In this document: positions 35,721-46,681 of the stretch, piece after piece
Layout of the letters: the number at the start of each line of letters is the position of its first letter
How positions within the stretch are numbered: position 1 is the first letter of the stretch
Assembly (NCBI RefSeq): GCF_023159225.1
Contig: NC_063171.1
Coordinates: 14,010,602 to 14,074,601, forward strand
Reading direction: 5' to 3'
DNA length: 64,000 nucleotides
DNA from: Perognathus longimembris pacificus
Lineage: Eukaryota; Chordata; Mammalia; Rodentia; Heteromyidae
The notes under the pieces: model-generated
Databases searched by the model: none
What the model saw: only the letters and a program-made list of their open reading frames with translations
What the model was told of the DNA's origin: nothing
Program-made: the position numbers and the translations under genes

Positions 35721-36836
35721 AAAACTGGTGAAGGGAAACTTATCTTGCCACAAAGGCTGGGTAAGGGGATCCTTAAAAGAATCCACCGAGCTTCTCACAT
35801 GGGAACCCAAAGAATGCAGGACTTGCTCCGACACTCCAAAGTAAAAATTAAACAAGGAGATCAACTTATTAAAGCCATTGTTAAAAATTGCAAGGCCTGT
35901 CAGCTTGCCAATGCCCCCAATCAACAAGTTACTAAAGGAGCTCGCCTCCATGGGAATAGGCCAGGTGTGTATTGGGAAGTAGATTTCACAGAAATCAAAC
36001 CTGGAAAATTGGGATACAAATATTTGCTAGTTTTTGTAGACACCTTTTCAGGATGGGTGGAAGCCTATCCAACAAAGCATGAGACTGCAAATATAGTGGC
36101 TAAGAAGATCCTGGAAGAAATCCTACCCAGGTATGGCTTCCCATCCACCATTGGGTCAGACAACGGACTGGCTTTCATCTCAAAAGTAAGTCAGGGAATA
36201 GCCACTGCACTGGGGACGGATTGGAAATTGCAGTGTGCTTATAGACCCCAGAGTTTAGGACAGGTAGAGAGAATGAGTCGGATTCTAAAAGAGACCTTAA
36301 CTAAATTGGCCTTAGATACTGGCGCAGACTGGGTATCACTCCTTCCTTTTGCTCTGCTTAGAGTAAGAAATTGTCCCTATCAGCTTGGCTTTACTCCTTT
36401 TGAAATAATGTACGGGTACCCTCCGCCCATTATCCCTAGCCTTCATACTGAATTGCTTGCTGACTTGAATGATACTGAATTTTTGTGTAAACTTGATTAT
36501 TTGTAGCTCGTGCACAAGAAAATGTGGCCCCAACTTAAGGCATTATATGATTCTGCTTCTGTCCCTACCCACCATTTATTCAGGCCAGGGGATTGGGTGT
36601 TCGTCCAGAGGCATAACCCCAAATACTTAGAACCATGATGGAAGGGACCCTAAGTGGTGATACTGACTACTCCCACCGCCCTTAAGGTAGATGGCATCAC
36701 CACTTGGGTCCATTGCTCCCATGCCAGGCCAGCTGAACCTTTTGCCTTGGACGACGACTGCCGTGGAACATGGGAGGTCCCCAAGCACCCAACTCAGACG
36801 CTTAGCCTTCACCTCAAGAAAAGAAAGTTAGACTGA
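35658..36836 (+). pseudogene. pol: ERV pol: integrase part
   Basis: The integrase frame becomes meaningful from about 35715. The N-terminal zinc-binding HHCC set is present (HRASH at about 35785, then CKAC at about 35892). The catalytic D,D-35-E residues are visible: Asp in EVDFTEI (about 35980), Asp in GSDNGLAF (about 36160) and Glu in GQVERMSR (about 36265). A TAG at 36504-36506 ends the main frame. The C-terminal domain continues in the same frame through two more stops near 36637 and 36652 to about 36836, including a GDWVFVQRH stretch. Inactive as a gene, but all catalytic residues survive. Confidence 0.95.
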
Positions 36837-37439
36837 ATATTGTTATAATTGCCTTTTTGCCTTCTTTCCTTACTACCATGGCTAGTGTTGATGTTATTTT
36901 GGCAGCTCACTCCAAAGTGAGGTGACCCCCTTATTTTAGGTAGTTTTGGGCTTGCTGAGGAATACGGGTATAGCCACCCGACCCTTAGAGCACAGCTGAG
37001 AAGTTTATGTATTATTTTGTTGCTTACATTTGTATACTAAACACTATACAGCTAATGGTAAGTCTGTATAGCTGAAAGTTAATTTTCAGTTTGCAGTAAT
37101 CCTGCAGTCCCTTGGTAAAGTAGACTAGGTAAGGTTAACGCCCCTGAGTCAGCCTGAAGAAGTTACAGAAGATGGATGATCTTCTCCCATCTGCCCCCCT
37201 TTAAAACTGAGGGACCAGAGTTGTTTTGGGGAAGATGAGGCAGGATAAACTAGAGGCATGCAAAACAGAGGTACAGAGACTGTACTTGTGAGAAACAGTG
37301 ACAGGCCCTTTGGTTACTACTTTGGGCCCTATTGGCCCATGCCTTATCTCTATATCATCCCCTAGACATGCAAGCCATTGAAATGGACAGAATGGAGCCA
37401 TGATTGGCTCCCAAGGTACCAAAAAGAAAAAGGGGGAAA
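36837..37439 (+). other. ERV region between pol and 3' LTR, env not recognised
   Basis: Only about 600 bp separate the end of integrase from the LTR, far less than the 1.8-2 kb of a typical env. An ATG at 36879 begins a short hydrophobic stretch of the sort expected at an env start, but no surface or transmembrane subunit motifs (CWLC-like, CX6CC-like) are visible. The segment ends in a polypurine tract at about 37421-37439, which would prime plus-strand synthesis. Env is deleted or replaced. Confidence 0.75.
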
Positions 37440-37794
37440 TGAAGTGCCAGACTTTGAAGTCAGGCTCCACTTTAACACGTGAACCCCATTTTACCACATG
37501 AGCCCCATTTTACCATGTGAACCCCATTTTAGAATCGAACCCTGAGCCAATCAGATTTGTACCTGTGTCCTAATCTTGCTTGCTTGAACACCTGATTGTT
37601 GTAACCTTGTTCTTTGCCTTTATAAGCCCCGTGTAATCACAGCTCGAGGCTCCCTCCTAACCTCCGCAGTGTCGTTGGGTAGGACGAGGCCCGAGTTGCA
37701 GCTCGCTTAAATAAAGCCTTGCCTTGCTTTTGCATTTCAGAATGTCTGAGTCTCAGTGTTCTTCTTGGTGGTGGTTTTGCGACTTGGCATAACA
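37440..37794 (+). mobile_element. ERV 3' LTR
   Basis: It begins TGAAGTGCC right after the polypurine tract and ends GGCATAACA, about 355 bp. CCAAT lies at 37547-37551, a TATA-like tttataag at 37619-37626 and AATAAA at 37710-37715, in the normal order. U3 contains three 19-bp direct repeats (37476-37532). No copy of this LTR was found on the 5' side of gag. Confidence 0.9.
37476..37532 (+). repeat. three 19-bp direct repeats in LTR U3
   Basis: Three adjacent units, cacgtgaaccccattttac, cacatgagccccattttac and catgtgaaccccattttag, differ by a few bases each. Each begins with an E-box-like CANNTG. Enhancer-like arrays are common in retroviral U3; function here is inferred. Confidence 0.95.
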
Positions 37795-38164
37795 GTCAGT
37801 ACTTTGTACTCTATCACCACCATCCAACAGTTCATTCATCATGTGTCACTCATAGAAAATTTTAAGATTGCTGAGTGTTATGAATTCTAATGTTAACATT
37901 TCATTAATTACTAATTAGTCAAATATTATGCAGATTATTTATCCAATATCTGCTATTCAGTACTTCATCACTGGTCTTCTAATAAACATATTTTGTCAAT
38001 TCCCATTTTTACTCTTTCTATTACTATTTTTATCTACAATCTCAAGTTAACTATTCTACTATACAGCAACAACTTTTTCCATTGTCTTTCTGGTTTAACT
38101 TCCAAAGTTTTCATTACATTTATTCAACTGTACTCATTTATCAGCCAACTCACTAATGGCATGT
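37795..38164. other. unassigned intergenic DNA
   Basis: Host flank right of the ERV; no feature recognised. Confidence 0.5.
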
Positions 38165-38369
38165 TTTCTTGGATTATTTCTTTCTTCTCTCTCTATTCTT
38201 TCTTTTTTCTCTTCCCTTTCTTTCTCTTTCTTTCCTTCATTCTTTTACTCATTTTTCTCCTTCCTTCCCTTTCCATATTTCCTTTTTTCCTTATTTCCTT
38301 CCTTCCCTCCCTCCTTCCTTTCTTTCTTCCCACTTGCCCATCCACTACCTGCCTGTGTGTCTGCCTGCC
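38165..38369 (+). repeat. pyrimidine-rich tract with CCTT and CCTG units
   Basis: Irregular C/T sequence with short CCTT and (CCTG) runs. It lies where the A-rich tail of the following minus-strand SINE would be. Confidence 0.85.
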
Positions 38370-38632
38370 TGCCTTTCCATGTTTTAGTACTGGGATTAAA
38401 TACAGCTTTGTGCTCTTGCTTCATGCTTCACCTTCTCTACTCAAAAACTGCATTCTATTACTTGAGTCATACCTCCACTCCTGCTTCTTTGATGATAATT
38501 TGGAGATAATAGTATTATGAACCTTTCTTCCTCTGCTAGCTTTTAACTATAATCTTAAGATCCCAAGTAAGACCTTAAGATCTAAGATCTTTTGTAATTA
38601 GGAATACAGACTTGCGCCAATAGCATCCAGTC
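38370..38632 (-). mobile_element. old B1-ID composite SINE
   Basis: 'tactgggattaaatacagct' and 'attacttgagtcatacctcc' fit the ID half in antisense. 'taattaggaatacagacttg' and 'gccaatagcatccagtcc' fit the B1-like 5' end. Strongly diverged. Confidence 0.55.
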
Positions 38633-38754
38633 CTAGAAGTTTTCTTGAGCTACATTATAAACACATATAGCTCCTGACCTACATTGAATTCCAAATCACT
38701 TTTACTTCCAGTCCTCATATCCATGATTAAAATATAGTGAGACCATAGTGCCTT

Positions 38755-38990
38755 GTTTTCCTTTTTTCTCAGTCCTGGGGCTTGAACTCAACATCTGTGC
38801 TCTGTCTCTGAGCTTTTCTGCTCCAGGCTAGTGCTCTGCCACTTTGAGCCACATCTCCACATTTGGTTTTCTGGTAAAGTGGAGAGAAGTGTCTAACAGA
38901 CTTTCCTGCCTGGTCTGTCTTTGAACCATGTTCCTCCTATCTCAGTCTCTGGAGTAGAAAGGATAATAATCATGTGCCAACAGCACCCTG
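38755..38990 (-). mobile_element. B1-ID composite SINE
   Basis: 'cagtcctggggcttgaactc', 'gctagtgctctgccactttg', 'cagactttcctgcctggtct' and 'ctcagtctctggagtagaaa' are in antisense order, ending near 'caacagcaccct'. Confidence 0.88.
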
Positions 38991-40469
38991 TGAGGGTTTA
39001 ACTTTGGATGTCCTCCTTTACCTAGCCCCTACTATGGTTTATTAATTTGATAACAATATTTTTATTAATTGTATTTAAAAGTGTCATTAAACAACAGAAA
39101 GGCATTAGAAATCATGAAATATCAGGTTCCTCCTCATTATTAACATCACCTTTTTACTCATTTATTTCATGCACACAATACTTTGCCATGTGCCTCCATA
39201 GAATGAAATTATTTTACATTTTGTGTAGCTTTGTATCTTCTTTCATCATTGTGACATTCTACTCTCACAGAGTAACTGGAATGTGAAATTTATAACTTGA
39301 ATAAATTATTTCATTATTTTTATAGTAACTCAGGAATGTGCTTGCTGCTTGCTGCTGTATTAAATGATGAAACCATAACAACTTTGTTGCTACATATCGG
39401 CCCTACAAAATTCTGAAGTTGACAGAGTTGAAAAGTTCTATGGTATAAGATTTATAATATGAATAGCTTATAGAACAGATTTATCAAGGACATAGAACTA
39501 AAGTACAATTTCTTTTTTAGAAAGTAGGAAGGAATGCTTTATGTTTAAAAGATGCAAAGTCAATATGTGGTATAGTTGAGTTTTCTCAGCTCAAAAAGTA
39601 GAAATCAAAATGCAGTTGCCAGGCAACAAAGTTACAGAATCTATATAAGTGGAGTGAATTCAAGTCAGCTTCACAGAGGGCAAAATCATACTTTATATGG
39701 AGTCAAATCTAATTAAATTAGAGTAGTAAGGCACATAAACATTGTATATTTCCCCATTCCTAAAGATATTACACATACACCAGAGAAGTACAAATCAAAC
39801 AACATATATCTTATACATTCATAGTAAGAGAACATATGTAAAATATGCCTGTCTTTCACCATGAAATGGCTATTCTACTAATTATAGGATGTCCAATTCA
39901 TAATTTTAAAAACAGTCCATCCCCTCACCCTCACCCAGAAACTATATGCCATTTATTTCAGACCAAATGTTCCTTCAGCTGACCTGTTCAGGCCAAAGTT
40001 TGTGTGCTTTTACTTTTGTCTCAAAGAAAGATCATCAAGACCATATCTGATGGCCCCATTTGTGGTCATACATTATTCATAAATACAATAATTCTTCAGT
40101 CGTTAGAAAGAGATGTTGGGAAGAAAGAAAACCCAACAAAAGTTTATTACATCCTGTAATAAACTTAAAAATCTGATTTATGCTCACTTCTCAGTTCTAA
40201 TTATTTTTCTAGTATTACTACACCATTCTAAGCAACAGGACAGGAATTTAAAAAATTAAAGTAAATGAATCATTTATGTTAGGATGTTTATAATCTTATA
40301 GTGAGGCTAGGAATATGAGAATGGACATTGCAATATGAACAGTAGAAAAGAATTTCTGTTCAGAGATCGACAGAAACAAAACATCAGATATGATCCATAT
40401 TAAATTGACTGTATTTTTGCTGGTGAGAACAGATACTACACTTATCTTGTCAAAAGGCCAAGAAGCAAT
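38991..40469. other. unassigned intergenic DNA
   Basis: About 1.5 kb without a recognised repeat or gene. Confidence 0.5.
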
Positions 40470-40810
40470 CGTCTTTATTTGTTTTTTTTCCTTTGTTTTA
40501 TTCCCAGTTGTCAGTATTTTTGATTTCCATACATTTTGTCTTGTATATAAATTTATCTTATTTGGGGAAGGGAAGGGGAGTTACAGAAAGGGTGGGACAA
40601 AGGGTGAACCAATGCAACAGAAATACTCACTGGACACTATGTTGGAAATGAACTTTACAACTTGGGGAAGAAAGGGGTCTGGAGAAAAAAAACAGTGGGA
40701 GAAAATAAGGAAGGTGTAACACTGTTCAAAAAGAAATGTACTCCTTACCTGGCAATGTAACTGTAATCCTTCTGTACATCACCCTTACAATAACATTTAA
40801 ATTTAAAAAT
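40470..40810 (+). mobile_element. L1 3' UTR fragment
   Basis: Same order and wording as 900-1225, ending 'gtaactgtaatccttctgta' and 'catcacccttacaataac'. It includes the G/A-rich block seen in L1 3' UTRs. The small ORF spanning part of it is not a gene. Confidence 0.65.
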
Positions 40811-40949
40811 ATGGTTGGAGAATTGCCAAAAACGAAGAAAAGATATAACAGTTTACAAAATTTGGATATGTACTGAATGAATAACTGATTAAAGAACGTA
40901 ATAAGAATCTCCAGATAAACTAGTAAATTGCTTTGAAAAGATCTACCTG

Positions 40950-41167
40950 GAGCTGTGTGTCAGTGGCTCAAGCTGTACACCTAGCTATTCAAGAAGCTAA
41001 AATATGGGGATTATGGTTTGATAACAACCCTGGCAAGAAAGTCTATGAAACTCTTATCTCCAATTAACCACTAGAAAAGCCAGAAGTGATGATATGGTTC
41101 AAATGTTGGAGGACTAGTCTTGGGCAAAAAAGCTCAGGAATGACACCAGGCCCTGATTTCTAGCTTT

Positions 41168-41168
<1 letters not shown>
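40950..41168 (+). mobile_element. B1-ID composite SINE
   Basis: 'agtggctcaagctgtacacc' (B1-like), 'actcttatctccaattaacc' (linker) and an ID half with 'gatatggttcaaatgttgga'. Its tail has turned into a CT/TG/CA microsatellite. Confidence 0.85.
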
Positions 41169-41227
<59 letters not shown>

Positions 41228-41294
41228 CTCTCTCTGTCTCTCTCCTTCCTCTCTCTCAAGCACACACACACACACGCACACACACACACACACA
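41169..41294 (+). repeat. compound (CT)n-(TG)n-(CT)n-(CA)n microsatellite
   Basis: A run of about 22 CT units, a short TG block, more CT, and then CA units with one CG interruption, directly following the SINE. Confidence 0.97.
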
Positions 41295-42190
41295 AGGAAA
41301 AAGTAGGCCTCTCTCTCAGTGCATAAATAATTTAGAGAAGATGAAGGTAGAGAGATCAGCTGGGAAGCCACAGCGAAAAAATATGGTAGATAAATGAAGT
41401 CATTGTAAAAGACTAAAATGAAACAAAGGAGAAAATACCTCCTCAATGCTCGACCAAGGCCAGTTCCTTACTCTGTAATGATCCTTACATGAGTGACTCA
41501 TTCTCTGATTCTGTGTTTTATGAAATGTGATGTCTATACTTTAAAAGAATTTTTCTTATGAAATCCTCCAAATCTTTTACTTCATAATACTGTTTGAATG
41601 ACTTTGTAGTAACTACCATTTGCTGAAATTACCTTGGTCATTCAAGTCTTATTTGTTTACCAGCATTCTTCTTTGAAATCACTACAATTCAGGCACAAAT
41701 GCATCCTATTATATCTCTTGTTCATCACAGCCGTTTGGAGAGTCCTTGGGATTCTGAGCACTCAGCAGATGCATGTTAAAGAATAAATGAAATAATGAAT
41801 AGTGAGTATTTGATAAGTGATTGTTGAGTAAGTGTGGAAATGATAGAGCTGAATACAGTCTTGAGCTCATGGAGCTTTCATTATAGCAAGTTGTTTATGA
41901 TCTACTCAATGAAAAACAGTATTCACTTAAGTTCAAAAGGAAATTTGGAACGTTGTTTTTCCTGATGTTCTGTATTACTTTTAAAACCAAATATTAGAGT
42001 TGCAGAATTTAAAATGGATTTTTGTGAAGTATAGCTGCTGCATCTCTTTTCATATTTTATTATATGTGTAAATCACTTACCTTTTTCTAAATCTACTTTT
42101 CATTATATATTAAATGAGATTTTTAATAGTAGAGTGATTTATGTTTTTAATTATTTAATAAAAAAATTTTCCGAAGTTTCTATGCAGTAA
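41295..42190. other. unassigned intergenic DNA
   Basis: No feature recognised. Confidence 0.5.
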
Positions 42191-42816
42191 GGACTGTTTT
42201 AGACAGCCTTCACAGGCCTGCGAGGACAGTTAGACAAGTTGTCAGTGAACTCAGGAAAACTCTGCTCACCCTGAAGCTATATTCACTCAGAATAGTGAAG
42301 GAACCACTGACTGAACTGACTGAACCATACAAAAGGCCTAAGCTTGGTGGAACTGTAACTGTGCTTCAATTGGTGTAAACTAGTTTCACTTCTTCATACT
42401 ACGCCCATACCAATACTGTGAGCTCCTTCCCCACCCCCACCCCAGGCCAGTCCAAAGCCTTGCCACCCTCCCCTTTTAAGTCTCTGCCCAGTACCTGAGT
42501 TACCTAGGTAACTGGCACACCTGGAGACTGTTACCTCCCCTTTCTCTGTGGTTACATCCTGGACCACCCCTAGTCACCCTTCTCATGGAACCTTGGGAGG
42601 ATCCCATGCTCTGAGATCACATTTGTGCTCAGTTTATCCATATTCCCCCACCTGACTGCATTTTCCCCCAACTGTCCACACCTTCTCTCTGCCTCTTCCC
42701 TATTTAAACTCATGCTGGGCAGTTTTTCCACTTGCATCTCCAACTTGGGCTGGGGTGAGCAGTTTGGGAATACATTTCTTTACTTTCTGCCTGAAGAGCA
42801 TGTGATAGTCTCTTAA
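42191..42816 (+). mobile_element. possible solo LTR (uncertain)
   Basis: A GC-richer island in AT-rich DNA, with C-rich blocks and a TATA-like ctatttaaac at about 42699-42708. It ends in 'gatagtctcttaaca' at about 42816, which would be an LTR-like CA terminus. The left border and target duplication could not be fixed. It may instead be a decayed unknown repeat. Confidence 0.3.
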
Positions 42817-43264
42817 CAGTTTACCTAATTAAATGGAACACTTACTACTCACCATTTTCTAGCTCTTTTGGAGACATCTTCCTGTGTGGAACCTTAATGT
42901 TGTCACATTAGATCTCAATAGAAGTTTCTCCCTGATACTCTTTTCTTACCTACTTGTCTTTTTTTCTTTTTTTTAACCATGAATAAAGCTGAATTCAGCT
43001 GGTAACACAGAGAGTAAACATAGGTAGTGGCAACACGTGTTGACAGAGGCAGCAAAACAGACATAATAATAAGATGGTACATAGGAGTTACGGAGAACAA
43101 CTAGAGGCAGGCAGAAATGCAGAGGAGGTTGAAATGGGGAAGAATGGTGAAAATAGAAGGCAGGTGGCTATGAAGAGCCAAAGATGAGGGACTATAGGTC
43201 AGTGGGAGAGCTCTCTCAAGCACAAAGTGTCCAGGTACAATAGCTGTAATTCTTGTTGTGTAAA
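42817..43264. other. unassigned intergenic DNA
   Basis: No feature recognised. Confidence 0.45.
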
Positions 43265-43536
43265 AGGCATGGAAGCTAGCTAGCACTAATGGCACATTCC
43301 TGTAGTGATAGCTTACTCAGAAGTTTGAGACCTTAAGATCAAGTTTCAAAGCCGGAACAGCCAGAATATTCAGTGGGACTCTTATCTCCAATAGGTAGGT
43401 AGGTAGGTAGGTAGATAGGTAGGTAGGTAGGTAAGTAAGTAAGAAAAACCCAGACTGGAGGCTAGGTTCAAATGTATGGGTACCAATCTTGAGAAAAAGA
43501 GCCAAGTGAGAGAAATAGGTCCTGAATTTAAGAATT

Positions 43537-43583
<47 letters not shown>
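43265..43583 (+). mobile_element. B1-ID composite SINE with two internal microsatellites
   Basis: The left half shows 'ctagcactaatggcacattc' and 'tagcttactcagaagtttga'. The linker 'gactcttatctccaatagg' runs into a TAGG repeat. The right half 'ggttcaaatgtatgggtacc' runs to 'ggtcctgaatttaagaattg' and then a (CA)n tail. Confidence 0.8.
43392..43442 (+). repeat. (TAGG)n/(TAAG)n microsatellite in SINE linker
   Basis: About 12 tetranucleotide units occupy exactly the A-rich linker between the two SINE halves. Confidence 0.95.

Positions 43584-43584
<1 letters not shown>
43539..43584 (+). repeat. (AC)n microsatellite in SINE tail
   Basis: About 22 AC units at the SINE 3' end. Confidence 0.97.
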
Positions 43585-43586
<2 letters not shown>

Positions 43587-43896
43587 CACCAATAGCCAAA
43601 GCTTGGTAGCTGTTTCTACAGCTGTGCATGTGTAGTTTATTTCCATTACTGCTGTCTGCTTCTAAATGCAGAGGCTCAGCCATTGGTGATTATATCTCAG
43701 GGCAAAAAGCCACTAGCCTGAGCACCCAAGATATACATATACAACATCTAAAGTTTGAGCTGTAAGCCTCTTTTTCTTAAGACTTGAAACTCTACACATT
43801 TAAACTATCATCCTAGCACATCACCAATAACACTTGGTAGTCTGTGTTCACCATCACTAAAAGACCTACTTCTCATCTACTCTTGTCTTTTTTTCC

Positions 43897-43900
<4 letters not shown>

Positions 43901-43940
<40 letters not shown>
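43901..43940 (+). repeat. (GT)n microsatellite
   Basis: About 19 GT units. Confidence 0.97.
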
Positions 43941-43941
<1 letters not shown>

Positions 43942-43996
43942 CATTACTATGTTTGGAACTCAGGGACTCATGCTTGCTAAGTGTTCTTGCTAGAGG
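43941..43996 (-). mobile_element. ID SINE remnant
   Basis: 'atgtttggaactcagggact' and 'atgcttgctaagtgttcttg' resemble an antisense ID unit, with the GT run in the tail position. Confidence 0.45.
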
Positions 43997-45688
43997 CATG
44001 CAATCAGAAAAATCACAAGAGAATCTCAAAGAGTACATTTTATGACTTTAATGTATTAAGAAAGAGGTAAGAAGAAAATACTTTCATCAAGGGGAAAAGA
44101 CTTTGAGATAGGGAAAATTACTTAATATACTAATTTTTTAAGTAATAAAAATGTGATCAATATTAATTCAGAGTGAGTAAAAGAAAACAAGCATTTTCAC
44201 ATCAAACAAATAGGTATGAACTATATAGTCATCTTTTAAATTTTTTGAGTTCTTGTTATAGATAGTAATATTGCTAGTAAATCGTAACAAGATTTCAAGA
44301 CAGAATTCAATGTTTATCAAAAGTAGTCTGTAAGAATCTTTAGCAAGTTGAGAACACAAGGCCAAAGGGTACAAGAGAACTTGTTACTACATTATTTATG
44401 CCCTAAGATTTGTGTAGAGGCTAAATATATTTTATGCTCTAAAAAGTTTGAAATTTAGCATACAAGAGAATCAACTAGTCATTGTTTCCAAATTCTACTA
44501 CATTCCTTTGTTCAGCTTCATAGTACATAACCTCAAGGAAAGTCTCACTCATCGTCTCTGTCTCCTCAAGAGCTAAATCATTTCAGTATGCAGAAAACAA
44601 GTTCAACTTTGTTGTATTTTTCAAAAATAATGATGATCTTCAAATTACCAAATTCCATGGATGGCATTTTATCCTTATTTTAGGTATTGTCTTCATTGTT
44701 TCTTTGTAAGGCATAATTATCCATCATGACTTTTGAAAAAGGAAATCAGAAATGTAATGCATACAGTTGGAGGAAAAAATGAAGTGACTATGTCTTGAAA
44801 TACAGACAAGCAGAAATTGAATGTCTGTGGAGCAGAGATGACATAAAATAATGACAGTCCTGTATTTCTGTCAATAAAATGGTGATAAAAATCTGTAACA
44901 TTTTTAATTTACATTTTCCTACCAAAACACTTTAACAGTTTTTAATTTACATTTTTTTGGAAAATTAAAATTCTGTGTAGGATGAGGGCACAGCAGCCAC
45001 CTTTTGCATGTATCCTCAGGATGGTCTATCCCCAAGTTGTCACTGAATGAGTTATGAATGATGCTTGTGTGCTTCTCTCACATTCGTAGGTTTTATGAAC
45101 CTTTCAGGAATTTGAGACCAACAAGAGAGTAATAACTTAAGGAATCTTATATATAAGAGAGTCTCACAAGTTGGAAGCTTTGGCCAGACTTTATCTTAGT
45201 ATAACATTGAATAACAATATAACATTAGACTATGCTAAGTGGAAGTGTCATCACTTAGCTGGTATTAAAAACACACTTTTTAAAGCGGTTCCGTTTTTCC
45301 TTGCTAAGGCTAGAGATTGCAAACACTGTGAGATATTTGACTATCCTGAGTTTAGTGCCACATGTGATTTGCTCTAACAAATATTTCTTAATCAAAAGCA
45401 GTGTTGTGTGAAATAATACAAAGATGAAAAAAGTATTAAATATGGCTATTTGTACCTCAGCACTGATAATAAGTGCAATTCTGTAGTCAGAGAAGCCTAT
45501 TAATGTAAAAAGGAAGCAAGGCCCCATCCAGGACTGAGTGAGTGATATGTTTCTCTACACTTTTACCAGATACCATTAAAGGGGCAATTCAGAATGTGAA
45601 AAGCAATTAGTGAATGACTATTCTCATCGATGTATTCATGAAAAACCTTCATTTCATGCTGCTTCAAGCCTTCAAAACATGCTACATT
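43997..45688. other. unassigned intergenic DNA
   Basis: About 1.7 kb, AT-rich, with no recognised repeat or gene. Confidence 0.5.
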
Positions 45689-45694
45689 GTCTAT

Positions 45695-46069
45695 TGTGGG
45701 CTCTCTCGACTTCCCCTCGCTTGGGGGGGAAGGGGCTTGTCCGCCCCTTCCTGGGTGGCCCTTTATCGCTCTCACAGGAGCGATGGCCACGGGTAGCCAC
45801 GTGGCGTGTGGTCGCAGAGTGCCCCAAAGCCGCCAAGAACGACACGGATGCGTGGGCCCCTGGAGAAAGCCTCTAGGGCTTCTGTTTATTCAAATGAGGA
45901 ACCTCCCAGATATATCCTAAAGGTGGGCACAAGAGAGGGGCCCCTGATTGGTCCCAAGGAGCTGTCCCTTAAGTGATGTCAGACTTCCTTCTCTTCCGGT
46001 TAAAGACAGGAAGGGGAGGGACAGGCTGAGGTCAGCTGTGGCCCCTTAAAGGTGCAGCTGACCCCAACA
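45695..46069 (-). mobile_element. solo LTR, class II-like, GC-rich
   Basis: A 375-bp element with TG...CA ends and a perfect 6-bp duplication, GTCTAT, at 45689-45694 and 46070-46075. On the minus strand CCAAT (45951-45947), a TATA-like ggatatatc (45917-45909) and AATAAA (45890-45885) are in LTR order. CpG content is high. Short plus-strand ORFs here are shadows. The six-base duplication supports class II; it is not the same family as 25780-26456. Confidence 0.87.
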
Positions 46070-46075
46070 GTCTAT

Positions 46076-46648
46076 GAGTTCATACTTTCAAGAAGAAATA
46101 AATTTATACCCACAGCACATTCCTTCTTGTCTCCCTAAAGGTTTATGTTCTACATTTTTGCATTTGTCCTTCAGTTAGCATTTCTTCACACAATATCCAA
46201 GTAGCTTCACATCCTGCATCCATTCAGATAAGCACATATATTTCCTCTTTACACTTCTTCATAAGAAACTTTCAACCTGTATTTCTTTCCATGCTCTGAC
46301 TGTTTAACCACAGCATTAGGATTTGTTAATGCTCAATGTAAATCCATATTTTCTGATTGTTTCTTTGTAATCAAAATGGACAACTAGGTGCTCTTAAATG
46401 TCTGACCATGGTCCTTTGAACATACTATAAAGAAACACATAATACTGCAGCCATTTAATTTTAGAAAGTACTAATATATTTGTACAGGAGCAGATAAATC
46501 ATACTTGATTTTTTTTCCTCTTCCTTCCTTTAAAAAATCTATAGTTGAAAGTTCAGTTGGAAGAACAATATATCCAGTGTGAGAATGACTGCCATTTCTA
46601 TAACATTGGCCACATGACCTTGTTGTGCCTGCAGAATATCTTTAGACC
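46076..46648. other. unassigned intergenic DNA
   Basis: No feature recognised. Confidence 0.5.
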
Positions 46649-46681
46649 AAGAGAACACACAAACACACAAACACACACAGA
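46649..46681 (+). repeat. (CA)n/(ACAA)n short repeat
   Basis: Interrupted ACAC/ACAA units. Confidence 0.9.

Noticed and set aside
33115..35951. Minus-strand ORFs of 63-126 codons
   Set aside because: They are antisense shadows of the retroviral gag-pol region.
43382..43646. Minus-strand ORFs with long Cys-Val and Tyr-Leu-Pro-Thr repeats, at first sight metal-binding or repeat proteins
   Set aside because: They are translations of CA and TAGG microsatellites within a SINE.
45563..45920. Overlapping ORFs of 60-90 codons in a GC-rich stretch
   Set aside because: The stretch is a solo LTR with target duplications; the ORFs have no common frame or known motifs.
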